DNA of 56,987 nt from NCBI RefSeq assembly GCF_029887875.1, contig NZ_JARXRM010000010.1, forward strand, positions 1 through 56,987. Reading direction: 5' to 3'. Of the stretch, positions 32,445 to 41,012 are shown piece after piece. Position 1 is the first letter of the stretch. Each line of letters starts with the position of its first letter. This DNA comes from Luteimonas endophytica. GTDB taxonomy: Bacteria; Pseudomonadota; Gammaproteobacteria; Xanthomonadales; Xanthomonadaceae. The notes beneath the pieces were generated by a model, which was not told the DNA's origin, searched no databases, and saw only the letters and a program-made list of their open reading frames with translations. A program made the translations under genes and the position numbers.

Positions 32445-34896
32445 CGGCGAACGCCCCCAGCAGATCCACCGGGCGGCTGCGCCAGAGCTTGAACAGCGGC
32501 CAGGCGGACGCCAGCGCGGTGGCGGCGGCGGCCCAGCCCGCCAGCTGCAGCAGCTGCCCGGGGAATACCTGCAGCGGCAGGCGCCAGCCGAATGCCTGCA
32601 CGTTGATCACCGCCACCAGCGCCCAGGCCAGCAGGATGCCCAGCGGCAGCGCCAGCAGCAGGGTCAGGCCCGACAGCAGCCAGGCCTGCGCGGCGTTGAG
32701 CTGCATCAGCCGGGCCCGGCCCACGCCCGTCGCCCACAGCGGCGCGAGTTGCCCGAGCCGCCCTTGCCCCTGGGTCAGCAGCGCGATGAACAAGGCCACG
32801 CCCGCCACGCCGAGCGTCAGGCTGTTGAGCGCGGCCGTGGCGCTGAAGGTGCGTTCGAACACCTGGCTGGCCCAGCCCTTCAGCCGCGCCTGGTCGACCA
32901 CGCGGTCGCTGCCCAGCGCGAACCGTTCCTGCAACCGCGCGGCCAGGGCGTCGACCCGGTCCGGCGCCACGCGCACCGCGACGCTTTCCACCGGCGCGGC
33001 GGGCCAGTGGCGGAGGAGTTCCCCGCCGGGGACCAGCACGTGCCCGCGTGGATTCCCGTAGTCGGCGTAGATCGCCACCACCCGCGGCCGCCACGGCGCG
33101 CCGGCGGCCGGCAGCGCGACGGCATCGCCGAGGCCCACGCCGAGCCGGCGCGCCAGTTGCTCGCTCAGCATCAGCGCGTCGCCACCGAACAGCGCATCCC
33201 AGGGCCGGTCGACCGATTGCAGCAAAGGCCAGTGCGCGCGATACAGCGGATCGTCGGCGATGCCGGTGAGCTCGACCAGGTGGCCGGCGACCTCGACATC
33301 GAGCCCGCGCACCGCAACCTGACGCTGGACCTCGGGCTGGCGCGCCAGCCATGCCTGCAGCGCGCGCGCCTGGGCGTCGTCGGCCGGGCGCACGTACAGT
33401 TCGGCGGCCAGCCGCTGGTCGAGCCAGCCGGTAAAGGTCTGGCGGAAGCCTTCGGTCATGCTGCCGGCGCCGATGTTGGCGGCCAGGGCCAGCAGCAGCG
33501 CCATCAGCGCCAGGCTCAACGCCGGCAGCTGCTGGCGCGCGTCGGCGATGAACCAGCCCGCCAGCGGCGAGCGGCCGGCGGTGGGGATCAGGCGCAGCCC
33601 GCCGCTGAGCAGCAGCGGCAGCGCGAGCGCGGCGCCCAGCAGCATGCCGCCGAGCATGACGAAGCCGCTGACCAGGCTGCCGCCCCATCGCCATGCCGCC
33701 AGCGCCACGGCGATGGCCACCGCCGCCGCCACGCCCTGCCGCCGCAGCCACAGCCGGTGCGCCTGCATCCAGGCCTCGCCGCCCGCCACCGCCAGCAGCG
33801 GCAGCCGCGCCGCGCGCCAGAGGCTGCCGGCGCCGGCGAGCAATGCACCCATCAGCGCCAGGCCGAGCCCGCTGAGCCACCACGCCGGGCTGAGGGTCAA
33901 CTGCCCGCCGATCTCCGCGCCGTACAGGCCACGCAGGCTGGCGGCCACGTCCGGCAGCAGCAGGCTGGCGAGCAGGTAGCCGCTGGCCACGCCGGCGGCC
34001 CCGCCCAGCAGCGCCAGCGCCCCCAGTTCGATCGCCAGCGCCAGCAGCAGCGCGCGCACCCCGACCCCGCTGGCGCGCAGGGTGCGCAGCAGCGGCCGCC
34101 GCTGCTCCAGCGCCAGGCCGATCGCCGCGTGCACGATGAACAGGCCCACCGCGAACGCCAGCAGCCCGAGCGCGGTGAGGTTGAGATGGAAGCTGTCGGT
34201 CAGCCCGTCCAGGCCGTTGCCGTCGCCGTCGTCGCGGCGCAGGCGCGCGTCCCAGGGGGGCGGCAGCGTAGCTTCGGCGCCGGCCGGCAGCAGCAGCCGG
34301 CCGACTTCCCCGGGCTGCTGCAGCACGCGCTGCGCCACGCCGATGTCGACCATCACCACGCCCGGCGCCATGCCTTCGCGCACCTGCAGCGGCGGCAGCC
34401 GTTCTCCGTTGGCCAGCGCCGGGGTCGCGCCCTCGCGCCAACCCCGCGCCGCCAGGGTCTGCGCCGCGATCCAGCCCTGGCCGGGCGGGCTGATGAAATC
34501 GATCAGACCTTCCACGGCGGCGGGCGCGCCGGCGATGCGGCTGCCCGAAGGCAGGCTCAGCGGCTCGATCCCCATGATGCGCAGGCGGCCGCTGCCGTCG
34601 GCCAGCTGCACGGCGCCCTCCAGCACCGGCGACACCGGCCAGCCCTGCCGGCGCAGCGCGCTGAAGGCGGCCTGCGGCAGCGGCTGCCCGTCGACCGGCT
34701 GCAGGCTCGCGTGCGGCGCACCGCCGATCAGCCCGCTGGCGCGCGCATAGCTTTCGCGCGCCTGGCCGTTGATCGCCTGCACCCCGGTCAACAGCGCGGT
34801 CGCCAGCCACAGCCCGGTGAACAGGCTGAAGAACTGCACCGGGTGCCTTCGCCAGTGGCTGAGCAGGGCACGCAGGGTCCAGCGCACCACGTTCAT
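32434..34896 (-). CDS. FtsX-like ABC transporter permease
   Basis: An 820-residue membrane protein with two FtsX/MacB-type permease domains: an N-terminal helix with a large periplasmic domain, a first bundle of helices at about 245-430, a second periplasmic domain and a final three-helix bundle before the C-terminus (LWRSRPVDLLGAFADER). The ATG overlaps the ATPase stop in the ATGA arrangement, so subunits are made together. Such permeases usually use ATP to drive movement of lipids, lipoproteins or peptides in the periplasm rather than cross-membrane import. Confidence 0.92.
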   Translation of the reverse strand: MNVVRWTLRALLSHWRRHPVQFFSLFTGLWLATALLTGVQAINGQARESYARASGLIGGAPHASLQPVDGQPLPQAAFSALRRQGWPVSPVLEGAVQLADGSGRLRIMGIEPLSLPSGSRIAGAPAAVEGLIDFISPPGQGWIAAQTLAARGWREGATPALANGERLPPLQVREGMAPGVVMVDIGVAQRVLQQPGEVGRLLLPAGAEATLPPPWDARLRRDDGDGNGLDGLTDSFHLNLTALGLLAFAVGLFIVHAAIGLALEQRRPLLRTLRASGVGVRALLLALAIELGALALLGGAAGVASGYLLASLLLPDVAASLRGLYGAEIGGQLTLSPAWWLSGLGLALMGALLAGAGSLWRAARLPLLAVAGGEAWMQAHRLWLRRQGVAAAVAIAVALAAWRWGGSLVSGFVMLGGMLLGAALALPLLLSGGLRLIPTAGRSPLAGWFIADARQQLPALSLALMALLLALAANIGAGSMTEGFRQTFTGWLDQRLAAELYVRPADDAQARALQAWLARQPEVQRQVAVRGLDVEVAGHLVELTGIADDPLYRAHWPLLQSVDRPWDALFGGDALMLSEQLARRLGVGLGDAVALPAAGAPWRPRVVAIYADYGNPRGHVLVPGGELLRHWPAAPVESVAVRVAPDRVDALAARLQERFALGSDRVVDQARLKGWASQVFERTFSATAALNSLTLGVAGVALFIALLTQGQGRLGQLAPLWATGVGRARLMQLNAAQAWLLSGLTLLLALPLGILLAWALVAVINVQAFGWRLPLQVFPGQLLQLAGWAAAATALASAWPLFKLWRSRPVDLLGAFADER

Positions 34897-35567
34897 GCCG
34901 GCGCGCCCGGCCCCGGATGCACCCGCCCCTTGCGCAGCACCACGGTGCGCTGCAGCCGCGCCGCCACCTGCGGGCTGTGGGTGACCATCAACAGCGTGCT
35001 GCCGCTGCCGGCCACCAGCTCCAGCAGCAGCTGCAGCACCTGCTCGGCGGTCGCCTCGTCCAGGTTGCCGGTGGGCTCGTCGGCCAGCACCAGCGCCGGG
35101 CGCGCGGCCAGCGCGCGGCCCAGCGCGACGCGCTGCTGCTGCCCGCCGGACAGCTGCTCGGGATAGCGATGCAGCACGTCGCCCAGCCCCAGCCGCTCGA
35201 TCAATCGCGCCTGCCAGGCCAGGTCGTGGCGGCCGGCCAGCCGCGCCTGGAACGCCAGGTTGTCGGCCACCGTCAGGCTGCCGACCAGGTTGAACTGCTG
35301 GAAGATCAGCCCGATCCCGCAGCGGCGCCACTCGGCCAGTTCGGGCTCGCCCATCGCGTGCAGGGCCTTGCCATCGGCGTGGATGCGGCCACTGTCGGCG
35401 CTGTCCAGCCCCGCCACCAGGTGCAGCAGCGTGCTCTTGCCGCTGCCCGACTCGCCCATCAGCGCCAGGCTGCCGCCACGCTCCAGCCGCAGGTCCACGC
35501 CCTGCAGCACGGGCAACGGCCCCTGCGGGGTCTGGTAGCTCTTGTGCAGGCCCACCACTTCGAGCAT
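34893..35567 (-). CDS. LolD/MacB-type ABC transporter ATPase
   Basis: A 224-residue ATPase starting MLEVVGLHKSYQTPQGPLPV with GGAGG eight bases upstream. Walker A GESGSGKST, Q-loop LIFQQFNLV, signature LSGGQQQR, Walker B LVLADEPTGNLD and H-loop VTHS are all intact. It pairs with the permease directly downstream. An in-frame ATG six codons upstream is less likely. Confidence 0.94.
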   Translation of the reverse strand: MLEVVGLHKSYQTPQGPLPVLQGVDLRLERGGSLALMGESGSGKSTLLHLVAGLDSADSGRIHADGKALHAMGEPELAEWRRCGIGLIFQQFNLVGSLTVADNLAFQARLAGRHDLAWQARLIERLGLGDVLHRYPEQLSGGQQQRVALGRALAARPALVLADEPTGNLDEATAEQVLQLLLELVAGSGSTLLMVTHSPQVAARLQRTVVLRKGRVHPGPGAPA

Positions 35568-35640
35568 CGACGGCCTCCGGCGCATGGGCCCATGATCGCC
35601 CAGGCGAACGTGGCGTGTAAGCGCGCCGTCAGCGCGAGCG

Positions 35641-36024
35641 CTAGGGGCCGGTATTGCCCAGCGCGTCGTGAGGCGCCGGTTCCCACAGTTCGATCGGGTT
35701 GCCCTCGGGGTCGTGGATTCGCGCGAACCTGCCGACCTCCGAGTCCCATTCTTCCGGCCGGGTCTCCACGTCGATGCCCTGATTGCGCAGCTGTTCGATC
35801 ATCGCGTCCAGGTCGGCGACGCGGAAGTTGATCATCCACTGCTGCTCGGGCCGGCCGAAATACCGGGTGTCGTGCTTGAATGGACAGAACACGGTGGGCC
35901 CGCTGTTTTGGTGCCAGACGGCTTCGAAGATATCGATGCCGAGGTGGTCGGTGTACCAGCGCGACAGCGCTTCGGGCTCCTTCGCGCGGAAGAACACGCC
36001 CCCGATGCCCAAGACCTTCTGCAT
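35641..36024 (-). CDS. VOC family protein
   Basis: A 127-residue VOC domain protein (MQKVLGIGGVFFRAKEPEAL … MINFRVADLDAMIEQLRNQG … FARIHDPEGNPIELWEP). The start has a GGAGG site. Expected metal ligands include the C-terminal Glu of IELWEP. Function unknown. The reading frame continues upstream without a stop into a GNAT-like fragment; this is chance or a relic, since the ribosome-binding site sits between them. Confidence 0.88.
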   Translation of the reverse strand: MQKVLGIGGVFFRAKEPEALSRWYTDHLGIDIFEAVWHQNSGPTVFCPFKHDTRYFGRPEQQWMINFRVADLDAMIEQLRNQGIDVETRPEEWDSEVGRFARIHDPEGNPIELWEPAPHDALGNTGP

Positions 36025-36108
36025 GTTTCCTCCTGCTGTCCGGTACCAGCGCCGCGCCAGTATGCACTTACGCTCCCGGTCACGGGCTGCCGACGTGTGC
36101 TTCACGTG

Positions 36109-36222
36109 CAGATCGGGATATGTCCAGCGCGTGCCGGGGTCCGTACCGAACGCCAGCGCAAGGACTGCAATGATGCGGTCTTGATCGGATGGCGTGGCGG
36201 TCTCGACAGGCATCGTGGGCAC
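36109..36222 (-). pseudogene. N-terminal fragment of a GNAT acetyltransferase
   Basis: The minus strand reads MPVETATPSDQDRIIAVLAL, then AFGTDPGTRWTYPD, the typical opening of a GNAT-family acetyltransferase. The similarity stops after about 37 residues, just before the VOC gene. Upstream at about 36240-36365 a frame ending in KALLARLGFKVQSVVDG could be another remnant but is not identifiable. Confidence 0.4.
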
Positions 36223-36369
36223 AGCGCTCTTTGAAGTGCAATCACGTGGTCAACATGGTTCATCGATCCTTGCGCGGCAGCTCGCACGACGTGGAAGCCG
36301 TACCGTCCACCACCGACTGGACCTTGAAGCCCAAGCGGGCAAGCAGCGCCTTTGCTCGGTTCTTTTAGG

Positions 36370-36642
36370 TCAGGCGTCGAACCGCGCCACGGGCTCCACC
36401 TTCACCGGCGGCTCCCGGAGCGCGAGCTTCCGTGCGATCGCGGGCACTTCCGGGTCGGCGAGGAACCCCTCGTAATCCTCCTGCGCCCAGTCGAAGAACG
36501 CCCACACCCGTTGGGGGTCGCCGGGGTCGCGGACGAGTTGGGCGCCCTTGCAGCCGTGCTCGCGCCGCTTCGCCACGCCCTCGTTCGAGAAGGTGCGCAG
36601 GAACTGGTCGAAGTCCGCCACGTGGGCGATGGTGACGATCAT
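36370..36642 (-). CDS. ABM-like small protein
   Basis: A 90-residue protein starting MIVTIAHVADFDQFLRTFSN after a GGGAGG site. The strand–helix–strand pattern and the FFDWAQEDYEGFLADPEVP segment resemble the dimeric alpha/beta-barrel (antibiotic-biosynthesis-monooxygenase/cyclase-like) fold. Activity unknown. It lies 78 bp downstream of the NTF2-like gene on the same strand. Confidence 0.75.
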   Translation of the reverse strand: MIVTIAHVADFDQFLRTFSNEGVAKRREHGCKGAQLVRDPGDPQRVWAFFDWAQEDYEGFLADPEVPAIARKLALREPPVKVEPVARFDA

Positions 36643-36720
36643 GGTGCCTCCCGATGCCGATCGATTGCCTGCTGCGCGGTCCGCGGCGCGGCTTGAACCG
36701 GGTTCGGGCCGCCGCTCCAT

Positions 36721-37125
36721 TCACCCCGCATGCTGCCTGCCGATTTCCGCCAGCAGCTCGGTTCTGTCGAAGTAGACCTCGTTCCTCCGGATCTTCCCTG
36801 CGCTGTCCAGTTGAACAAGGCAGACGCCCGTCGCCTCGAGCACCTTGGGCCCCACCGGGATCTCGGCGCGCCACTTGTTCAAGAAGCCGCCCTCCATGGG
36901 AATGCCCTCGATCTGCGACCACACCCAGTCGGGGTTGCGGCCGAGCAGCTTGGTGAAATAGGCGAGCAAGGCGGGTTTTCCCGCGATGCCCTGCGGCACG
37001 CCAGGATCGAGGTAGAACGCATCGTCCGAGTAGAAGCTGGCGAGCCGTCCGGGATCGTTGCCTGACCACGCCGGAAGCCATGCTTCCGCGAAACGGCGCG
37101 ACTCGCTTTGGCTGAGGAACTTCAT
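36721..37125 (-). CDS. NTF2-like / SnoaL-like protein
   Basis: A 134-residue alpha+beta cone protein: FAEAWLPAWSGNDPGRLASF, YSDDAFYLDPGVPQGIAGKP and a C-terminal GKIRRNEVYFDRTELL strand, the standard NTF2/SnoaL layout. The pocket could bind a small organic ligand or act as a cyclase or isomerase; no evidence decides. It is 79 bp downstream of the methyltransferase gene and may share its transcript. Confidence 0.85.
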   Translation of the reverse strand: MKFLSQSESRRFAEAWLPAWSGNDPGRLASFYSDDAFYLDPGVPQGIAGKPALLAYFTKLLGRNPDWVWSQIEGIPMEGGFLNKWRAEIPVGPKVLEATGVCLVQLDSAGKIRRNEVYFDRTELLAEIGRQHAG

Positions 37126-37204
37126 GGGGCTTCCGTTGCGGCCCGGCACCCGGCAGCCCGGGCGGGCCGGTATCGCCCGAGTATTCGGCCCGGGCCCAGA
37201 CGCG

Positions 37205-38044
37205 TCAATGCCGCCCGGCCGCGCAGACCGCGACGTTCGGCACCCGGACGCCGCCATCGGCCGCGGCGTACTGCCGGAGACTGCCGGCCAGCCTGTGCCG
37301 GTAGTCGGCCAGTTGCTGCGGCGATCGACCGGAGAACAGCGCGGAAAATTCCGGCGAGACGTCCATCAGGTAGCGCGTGCAGTCGTCGGTGGACCGGAAT
37401 TCCAATGTCAGCGCGGTTTCCTCGATCCGTACATCGGCGAAGCCGGCACGAGCCAGCTGCCGGGCCAGCGCGTCTTCTACCGAGCCGGAAGCAGGAACGG
37501 TGGGCCCGGGCGGCGGCGGCAGGTCGAACGCCTCGGTGGCGGCAGCCATCGCCAGGCTCGCCATGGGGCGGCCCCTCGGCCCCGCCTGCCACACCGACGT
37601 GGCGAACCATCCATCCGGAACCAGCACGCGCCGGACCTCGGCCGCGGTGGTCTCCGGATCGGGCAGGTAGCCGAGGCCCCAGCGGCACAGCACGGCGTCG
37701 AAGCTGCCATCGGGAAACGCCAGTCGCCCCGCATCCATTTGCAGGAACTCCACGTTGGCCAGGCCCAACCCGGTGGCCCGCTCCCGGGCGATCGCGAGCA
37801 TCCGCGGCGAACGGTCGGTCGCCACCACCCGCCCGCGGGGGCCGACCCGGCCCGCCGCCATCAACGCGGGCTCGCCGATGCCGGTGGCGATGTCCAGCAC
37901 GCGCTGGCCGGGCCCCACCTTCGCCAGGTCGAGCATGCGCGCGCTGACCGCCTGCGCGCCCTGCTCGATGCTCGGCCACCACCGTTTCCAGCCGGCGGCC
38001 ACGTCATCCCAGGCGGAGCGCTGATCTTCCGCGGGGCGCTGCAT
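37205..38044 (-). CDS. class I SAM-dependent methyltransferase
   Basis: A 279-residue methyltransferase with the SAM-binding motif I VLDIATGIGEPALMAA, motif II VVATDRSPRMLAIAR and motif post I VEFLQMDAGRLAFPDGSFDA. The fold and C-terminal LVPDGWFATSVW segment are of the UbiE/Coq5-like group. The substrate is unknown; the neighbouring small enzymes suggest secondary or stress metabolism rather than ubiquinone synthesis. Confidence 0.9.
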   Translation of the reverse strand: MQRPAEDQRSAWDDVAAGWKRWWPSIEQGAQAVSARMLDLAKVGPGQRVLDIATGIGEPALMAAGRVGPRGRVVATDRSPRMLAIARERATGLGLANVEFLQMDAGRLAFPDGSFDAVLCRWGLGYLPDPETTAAEVRRVLVPDGWFATSVWQAGPRGRPMASLAMAAATEAFDLPPPPGPTVPASGSVEDALARQLARAGFADVRIEETALTLEFRSTDDCTRYLMDVSPEFSALFSGRSPQQLADYRHRLAGSLRQYAAADGGVRVPNVAVCAAGRH

Positions 38045-38078
38045 ACGGTGGCGTCGGCCCGAGGATGAACCGCGGGGC

Positions 38079-38501
38079 CTAGAGCCGCGTTCTGCGGTAT
38101 TCGGCCGCCGCCTGGGACGCGGTGGGGTTGGACATGGCCATGCCGTTCACGAACACCGCTGGTGCACCGGCCCGGAACACCGCCACGGCGCGGTCGATGC
38201 CTGCGATCTGCTCGGGCGTGGGATTGGCGACCTCGAAATCGATCCCGCTGCCGCGCTTCACGGGGATGCCCTGCCCGTCCAGCGCGGCGATGAGCGATTC
38301 GGCGCGTTGGGCCTGCTCGGAGGGGCAGTTCGGCGGTGCGAGCACCAGCACGGTATTGCGCGGGGCGCCATCGGGCATCTCCACCTGCACGAACCCGTTC
38401 GGGCTCGGCGCGGCTGCGGCCGCCTCGGCTTCCTGCCCCTGCCACCAGCGGTACCCGCCGAACAGCGCGGCCGCCATGAGAACCAGCACAACGAACCGCA
38501 T
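38079..38501 (-). CDS. small exported or membrane-anchored protein with thioredoxin-like features
   Basis: A 140-residue protein with an N-terminal hydrophobic anchor (MRFVVLVLMAAALFGGYRWW), a linker, then a VLVLAPPNCPSEQAQRAESL stretch and a VFRAGAPAVFVNGMAMSNP segment. The last part resembles the cis-Pro region of glutaredoxin/DsbC-like folds, with a single Cys instead of CxxC. Family not established; a thioredoxin-fold periplasmic protein is the best guess. Confidence 0.7.
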   Translation of the reverse strand: MRFVVLVLMAAALFGGYRWWQGQEAEAAAAAPSPNGFVQVEMPDGAPRNTVLVLAPPNCPSEQAQRAESLIAALDGQGIPVKRGSGIDFEVANPTPEQIAGIDRAVAVFRAGAPAVFVNGMAMSNPTASQAAAEYRRTRL

Positions 38502-38570
38502 GGGAACCCCCTTGGTTTCCGCGTCCTATGTTCGATTTCCCCGAAGCCTGGTGGCCGAGTGACCAGGTAT

Positions 38571-38598
38571 GCGCACCCGGCGAGGCCGGGTGCGCTTT
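38571..38598 (+). terminator. perfect hairpin without an obvious gene
   Basis: GCGCACCCGG (38571-38580) and CCGGGTGCGC (38586-38595) form a perfect 10-bp stem with a 5-nt loop and then TTT. No plus-strand gene ends just upstream, so either an unseen small transcript ends here or it is a mobile hairpin repeat. The rest of 38502-38780 shows no gene. Confidence 0.45.
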
Positions 38599-38780
38599 CC
38601 CCGGAGCCGATAACCGCGGCCCCCTCGCCCGGACAACTGTAGCGGACAACGCAGATGAAGACAGCCGGGGGGCGTGGCGGGCAGCTCATGAATTCGTTAG
38701 GCGGCATTGCCGGGGTTCTCACCGACCGATAACGCCCGAACAATAGATTCGATGATCTTCAATCCAACCCGGAGCAATCC

Positions 38781-39650
38781 ATGAAAATGGAGCGACTTCG
38801 CCTGTCCGGCGGCACCGAGCTGGCGTTCGCCACAGCGGGCGATGCAACCAGGCCCGCCGTGCTGCTGCTGCACGGCACCCCGAACTCGTCGCGGATGTTC
38901 GAGGCCGTCGTTCCGGCGCTGGCGCAGGCCGCCTACGTGATCGCGCCCGATCTGCCGGGCCACGGCCAGTCCGGCGTGCTGCCGTCGATCTCGTTTTCCG
39001 CCATGGGCGAGGCGATCGCCGAGCTGCTGGAGCGGCTCGGCATCGGGCCGCGTTTCATCTACCTGCACGATTGGGGCACGCCGGTGGGCCTGCACATCGC
39101 GATGCAGGCGCCGGAACGGGTGCTGGGGCTGATCGTCCAGAACGCCAACGCGCACCGCAGCGGATGGGGACCGGGCTGGGCCGCGCAGCTGGACTACTGG
39201 GCGCAGCCGACTGCGGAAAACACCGCGGCGGTCACGGCGCACCTGACCCTCGAAGGCACGCGCGACACCTACGTGGCCGGCGTCCCGGCGGACGTGGCCG
39301 CGCGGATCCCTGCCGAGCACTGGGAAGAGGACTGGCGGGTGATGAACCTGCCGGGCCACCTGGACACCCAGCGCGCGCTGATCGACGACTACGCGAACTA
39401 CGCCGCGCGCTTCGACGACATCGCCCGCTACCTGGAGCGCTGGCAGCCGCCCGCGCTGATGGTGTGGGGACGGCACGACGTGTATTTCGATCTGGCCGAG
39501 GTGCTGTCGTGGATGCGCGCGCTGCCGAGGATGGAAGCGCACGTCCTCGACGCCGGCCACCTGCTGCTGGAGACGCACGCGGCCACGGCGGTGCCGCTGA
39601 TGCTCGATTTCATCGAACGCACGAAACGCAATGCGGCGCCCGCTGCGTGA
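38781..39650 (+). CDS. alpha/beta hydrolase, haloalkane-dehalogenase/epoxide-hydrolase type
   Basis: A 289-residue alpha/beta hydrolase with GGAG site. The oxyanion motif is HGTPNSS (31-37), and the nucleophile elbow reads H96-D97-W98-G99, with Asp rather than Ser, as in haloalkane dehalogenases and epoxide hydrolases. The final VLDAGHLLLE supplies the catalytic His. A cap region lies between. Substrate unknown. It is monocistronic. Confidence 0.9.
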   Translation: MKMERLRLSGGTELAFATAGDATRPAVLLLHGTPNSSRMFEAVVPALAQAAYVIAPDLPGHGQSGVLPSISFSAMGEAIAELLERLGIGPRFIYLHDWGTPVGLHIAMQAPERVLGLIVQNANAHRSGWGPGWAAQLDYWAQPTAENTAAVTAHLTLEGTRDTYVAGVPADVAARIPAEHWEEDWRVMNLPGHLDTQRALIDDYANYAARFDDIARYLERWQPPALMVWGRHDVYFDLAEVLSWMRALPRMEAHVLDAGHLLLETHAATAVPLMLDFIERTKRNAAPAA

Positions 39651-39773
39651 GCCCGAGGGACGGTCGGGACGGATCGACAGTCCCGACCTCGCGGCTGCGT
39701 GTCGCTGTCGGGGCTGCTGGCGGGCGGCGGGCCGGGCCCGGAAAGGCGCTTCTCCACCGGGATGCAAACAACA

Positions 39774-39801
39774 CTTGTCATCGGCGTGAATTGATGACAA
39801 G
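39774..39801. promoter_or_regulatory. inverted-repeat operator upstream of the membrane-protein/XRE operon
   Basis: CTTGTCATC (39774-39782) and GATGACAAG (39793-39801) form a perfect 9-bp inverted repeat with a 10-bp centre, 156 bp before the membrane protein start. It is the likely site of the small XRE regulator encoded second in the operon. The remainder of 39651-39956 shows no gene. Confidence 0.65.
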
Positions 39802-39956
39802 CTAGCTTTGCTTTTTGGGAAGCCTACGGTGCACGCACCAGCGCGCTCCTGGCCCGCCCGGCTTGGTTCCGCCTGTCCCCGCCCGACCTGTTGGGGGCGC
39901 TACCGCGCTGCCTCCAGGAATCGTCCTCCGCGCTCCGCTTGCAAAGGAAGACTCTC

Positions 39957-40439
39957 ATGACACCCCACCCTCCCGGCAAGATCGGCCGGTCCGCGCTTTG
40001 GCTTTCGCCGGTCGTCGTCGTGGTCGCCGGTTTCTTTGCCGCGATCCCGTGGCTGAAACAGCAGGATGACGCGTTCGTCCTGGCGATGGCTGCCGCGGTC
40101 TCGATCTTCGTGATGGGCTACGCGCTTTTCGTATCGCACAAGATGCAGCGGTATCAGGACGAGATGCAGATCGCCGGCGCGGGATTCGCCAGCTCCCGTG
40201 GCTGGATCTGGGGCGCGATGGCGACGGTGGTGCTGCTGTTGCCGCCGCCGGCGACGAACTGGCTGATCGACCTGGCGAACACCCTGAGCACCGGATCGCC
40301 GGACACGCCCGATCGCGGCGCCGTGCAGCTGGCGCTGTTCTTCGGCCTCATCCTGGTGGTCCTCATGCAGCTGGGCGCCGTTCTGCTCGCCTCCGCGATC
40401 TGGCAGCGGCGCATGGAAGGACCAGGGGAACCGTCATGA
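39957..40439 (+). CDS. four-helix membrane protein partnered with an XRE regulator
   Basis: A 160-residue protein with four predicted membrane helices (LWLSPVVVVVAGFFAAIPWL, FVLAMAAAVSIFVMGYALFV, WIWGAMATVVLLLPPPATNWL, LALFFGLILVVLMQLGAVLL) and a short soluble loop MQRYQDEMQIAGAGF. An AAGGAAG site precedes the start. Small membrane proteins of this size coupled to a minimal XRE repressor recur in many bacteria, but their job is unknown. It precedes the XRE gene by 19 bp. Confidence 0.85.
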   Translation: MTPHPPGKIGRSALWLSPVVVVVAGFFAAIPWLKQQDDAFVLAMAAAVSIFVMGYALFVSHKMQRYQDEMQIAGAGFASSRGWIWGAMATVVLLLPPPATNWLIDLANTLSTGSPDTPDRGAVQLALFFGLILVVLMQLGAVLLASAIWQRRMEGPGEPS

Positions 40440-40458
40440 GGTGCGGGCGAGTGTCGAC

Positions 40459-40656
40459 ATGAAGAACCGGATCCGCGTGCTGCGTGCCGAGAAGACATGG
40501 AGCCAGGCGGAACTGGCCGAGCGCGTCCGCGTCTCGCGCAACTCCATCAATGCGATCGAGAACGGCCGGTTCGATCCATCGCTGCCGCTCGCCTTCCGCA
40601 TCGCCGACGCCTTCGGCCTCAGCGTGGAGGAGGTGTTCGACAAGACGGATGCCTGA
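40459..40656 (+). CDS. minimal XRE-family helix-turn-helix regulator
   Basis: A 65-residue single-domain regulator: MKNRIRVLRAEKTWSQAELA, recognition helix VSRNSINAIENGRF, then DPSLPLAFRIADAFGLSVEEVF. This is the YozG-like length. An upstream in-frame GTG (40441) is possible but the ATG gives the usual family start. It probably binds the inverted repeat at 39774-39801. Confidence 0.92.
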   Translation: MKNRIRVLRAEKTWSQAELAERVRVSRNSINAIENGRFDPSLPLAFRIADAFGLSVEEVFDKTDA

Positions 40657-40865
40657 ACGATGGCGCTGGCGGCCCTCCGGGTCATCGCCCGGGTCCCTCA
40701 GGTTCGCCCGGCACGAAGGGCCACGAGATCCAGCGCAACCGCAGCCGCCGGATCCCCTCCTGCTATACCGGCCGCACCAGGGCCGCCACGCGGATGCGAT
40801 GCACCACGGCTGCGCCCCGCGTTGATGATCGCGGTAAGGATATCGACGATTCCGGACGATCATTC

Positions 40866-40985
40866 GGCCGCGCCGGCTTTCGCGGCCATGGGCCGCTCCC
40901 ACAGCGTGCATGCACGCTCCCACGGAAACCGGTTCGCCCCGCCTGTAGGAGCGGCCCATGGCCGCGAAGGCCGCGGGAGGCTCAT
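40866..40985. repeat. REP-like palindromic element
   Basis: The 356-bp gap 40657-41012 carries GGCTTTCGCGGCCATGGGCC GCTCC, a GCGTGCATGCACGC palindrome, and GTAGGAGCGGCCCATGGCCG CGAAGGCC, two inward-facing arms of the dispersed element. No gene is seen in the gap. Confidence 0.6.
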
Positions 40986-41012
40986 GCGGGCTCGCGCGGC
41001 CGGCGGGCGCGG

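Noticed and set aside
32398..35166. 922-codon plus-strand frame opposite the ABC genes
   Set aside because: Gln/Arg-rich shadow of the permease and ATPase, which have clear motifs and overlapping starts.
36240..36365. Minus-strand frame containing KALLARLGFKVQSVVDG
   Set aside because: Protein-like for some 30 residues, but no start, no family and no supporting context. Too short to call.
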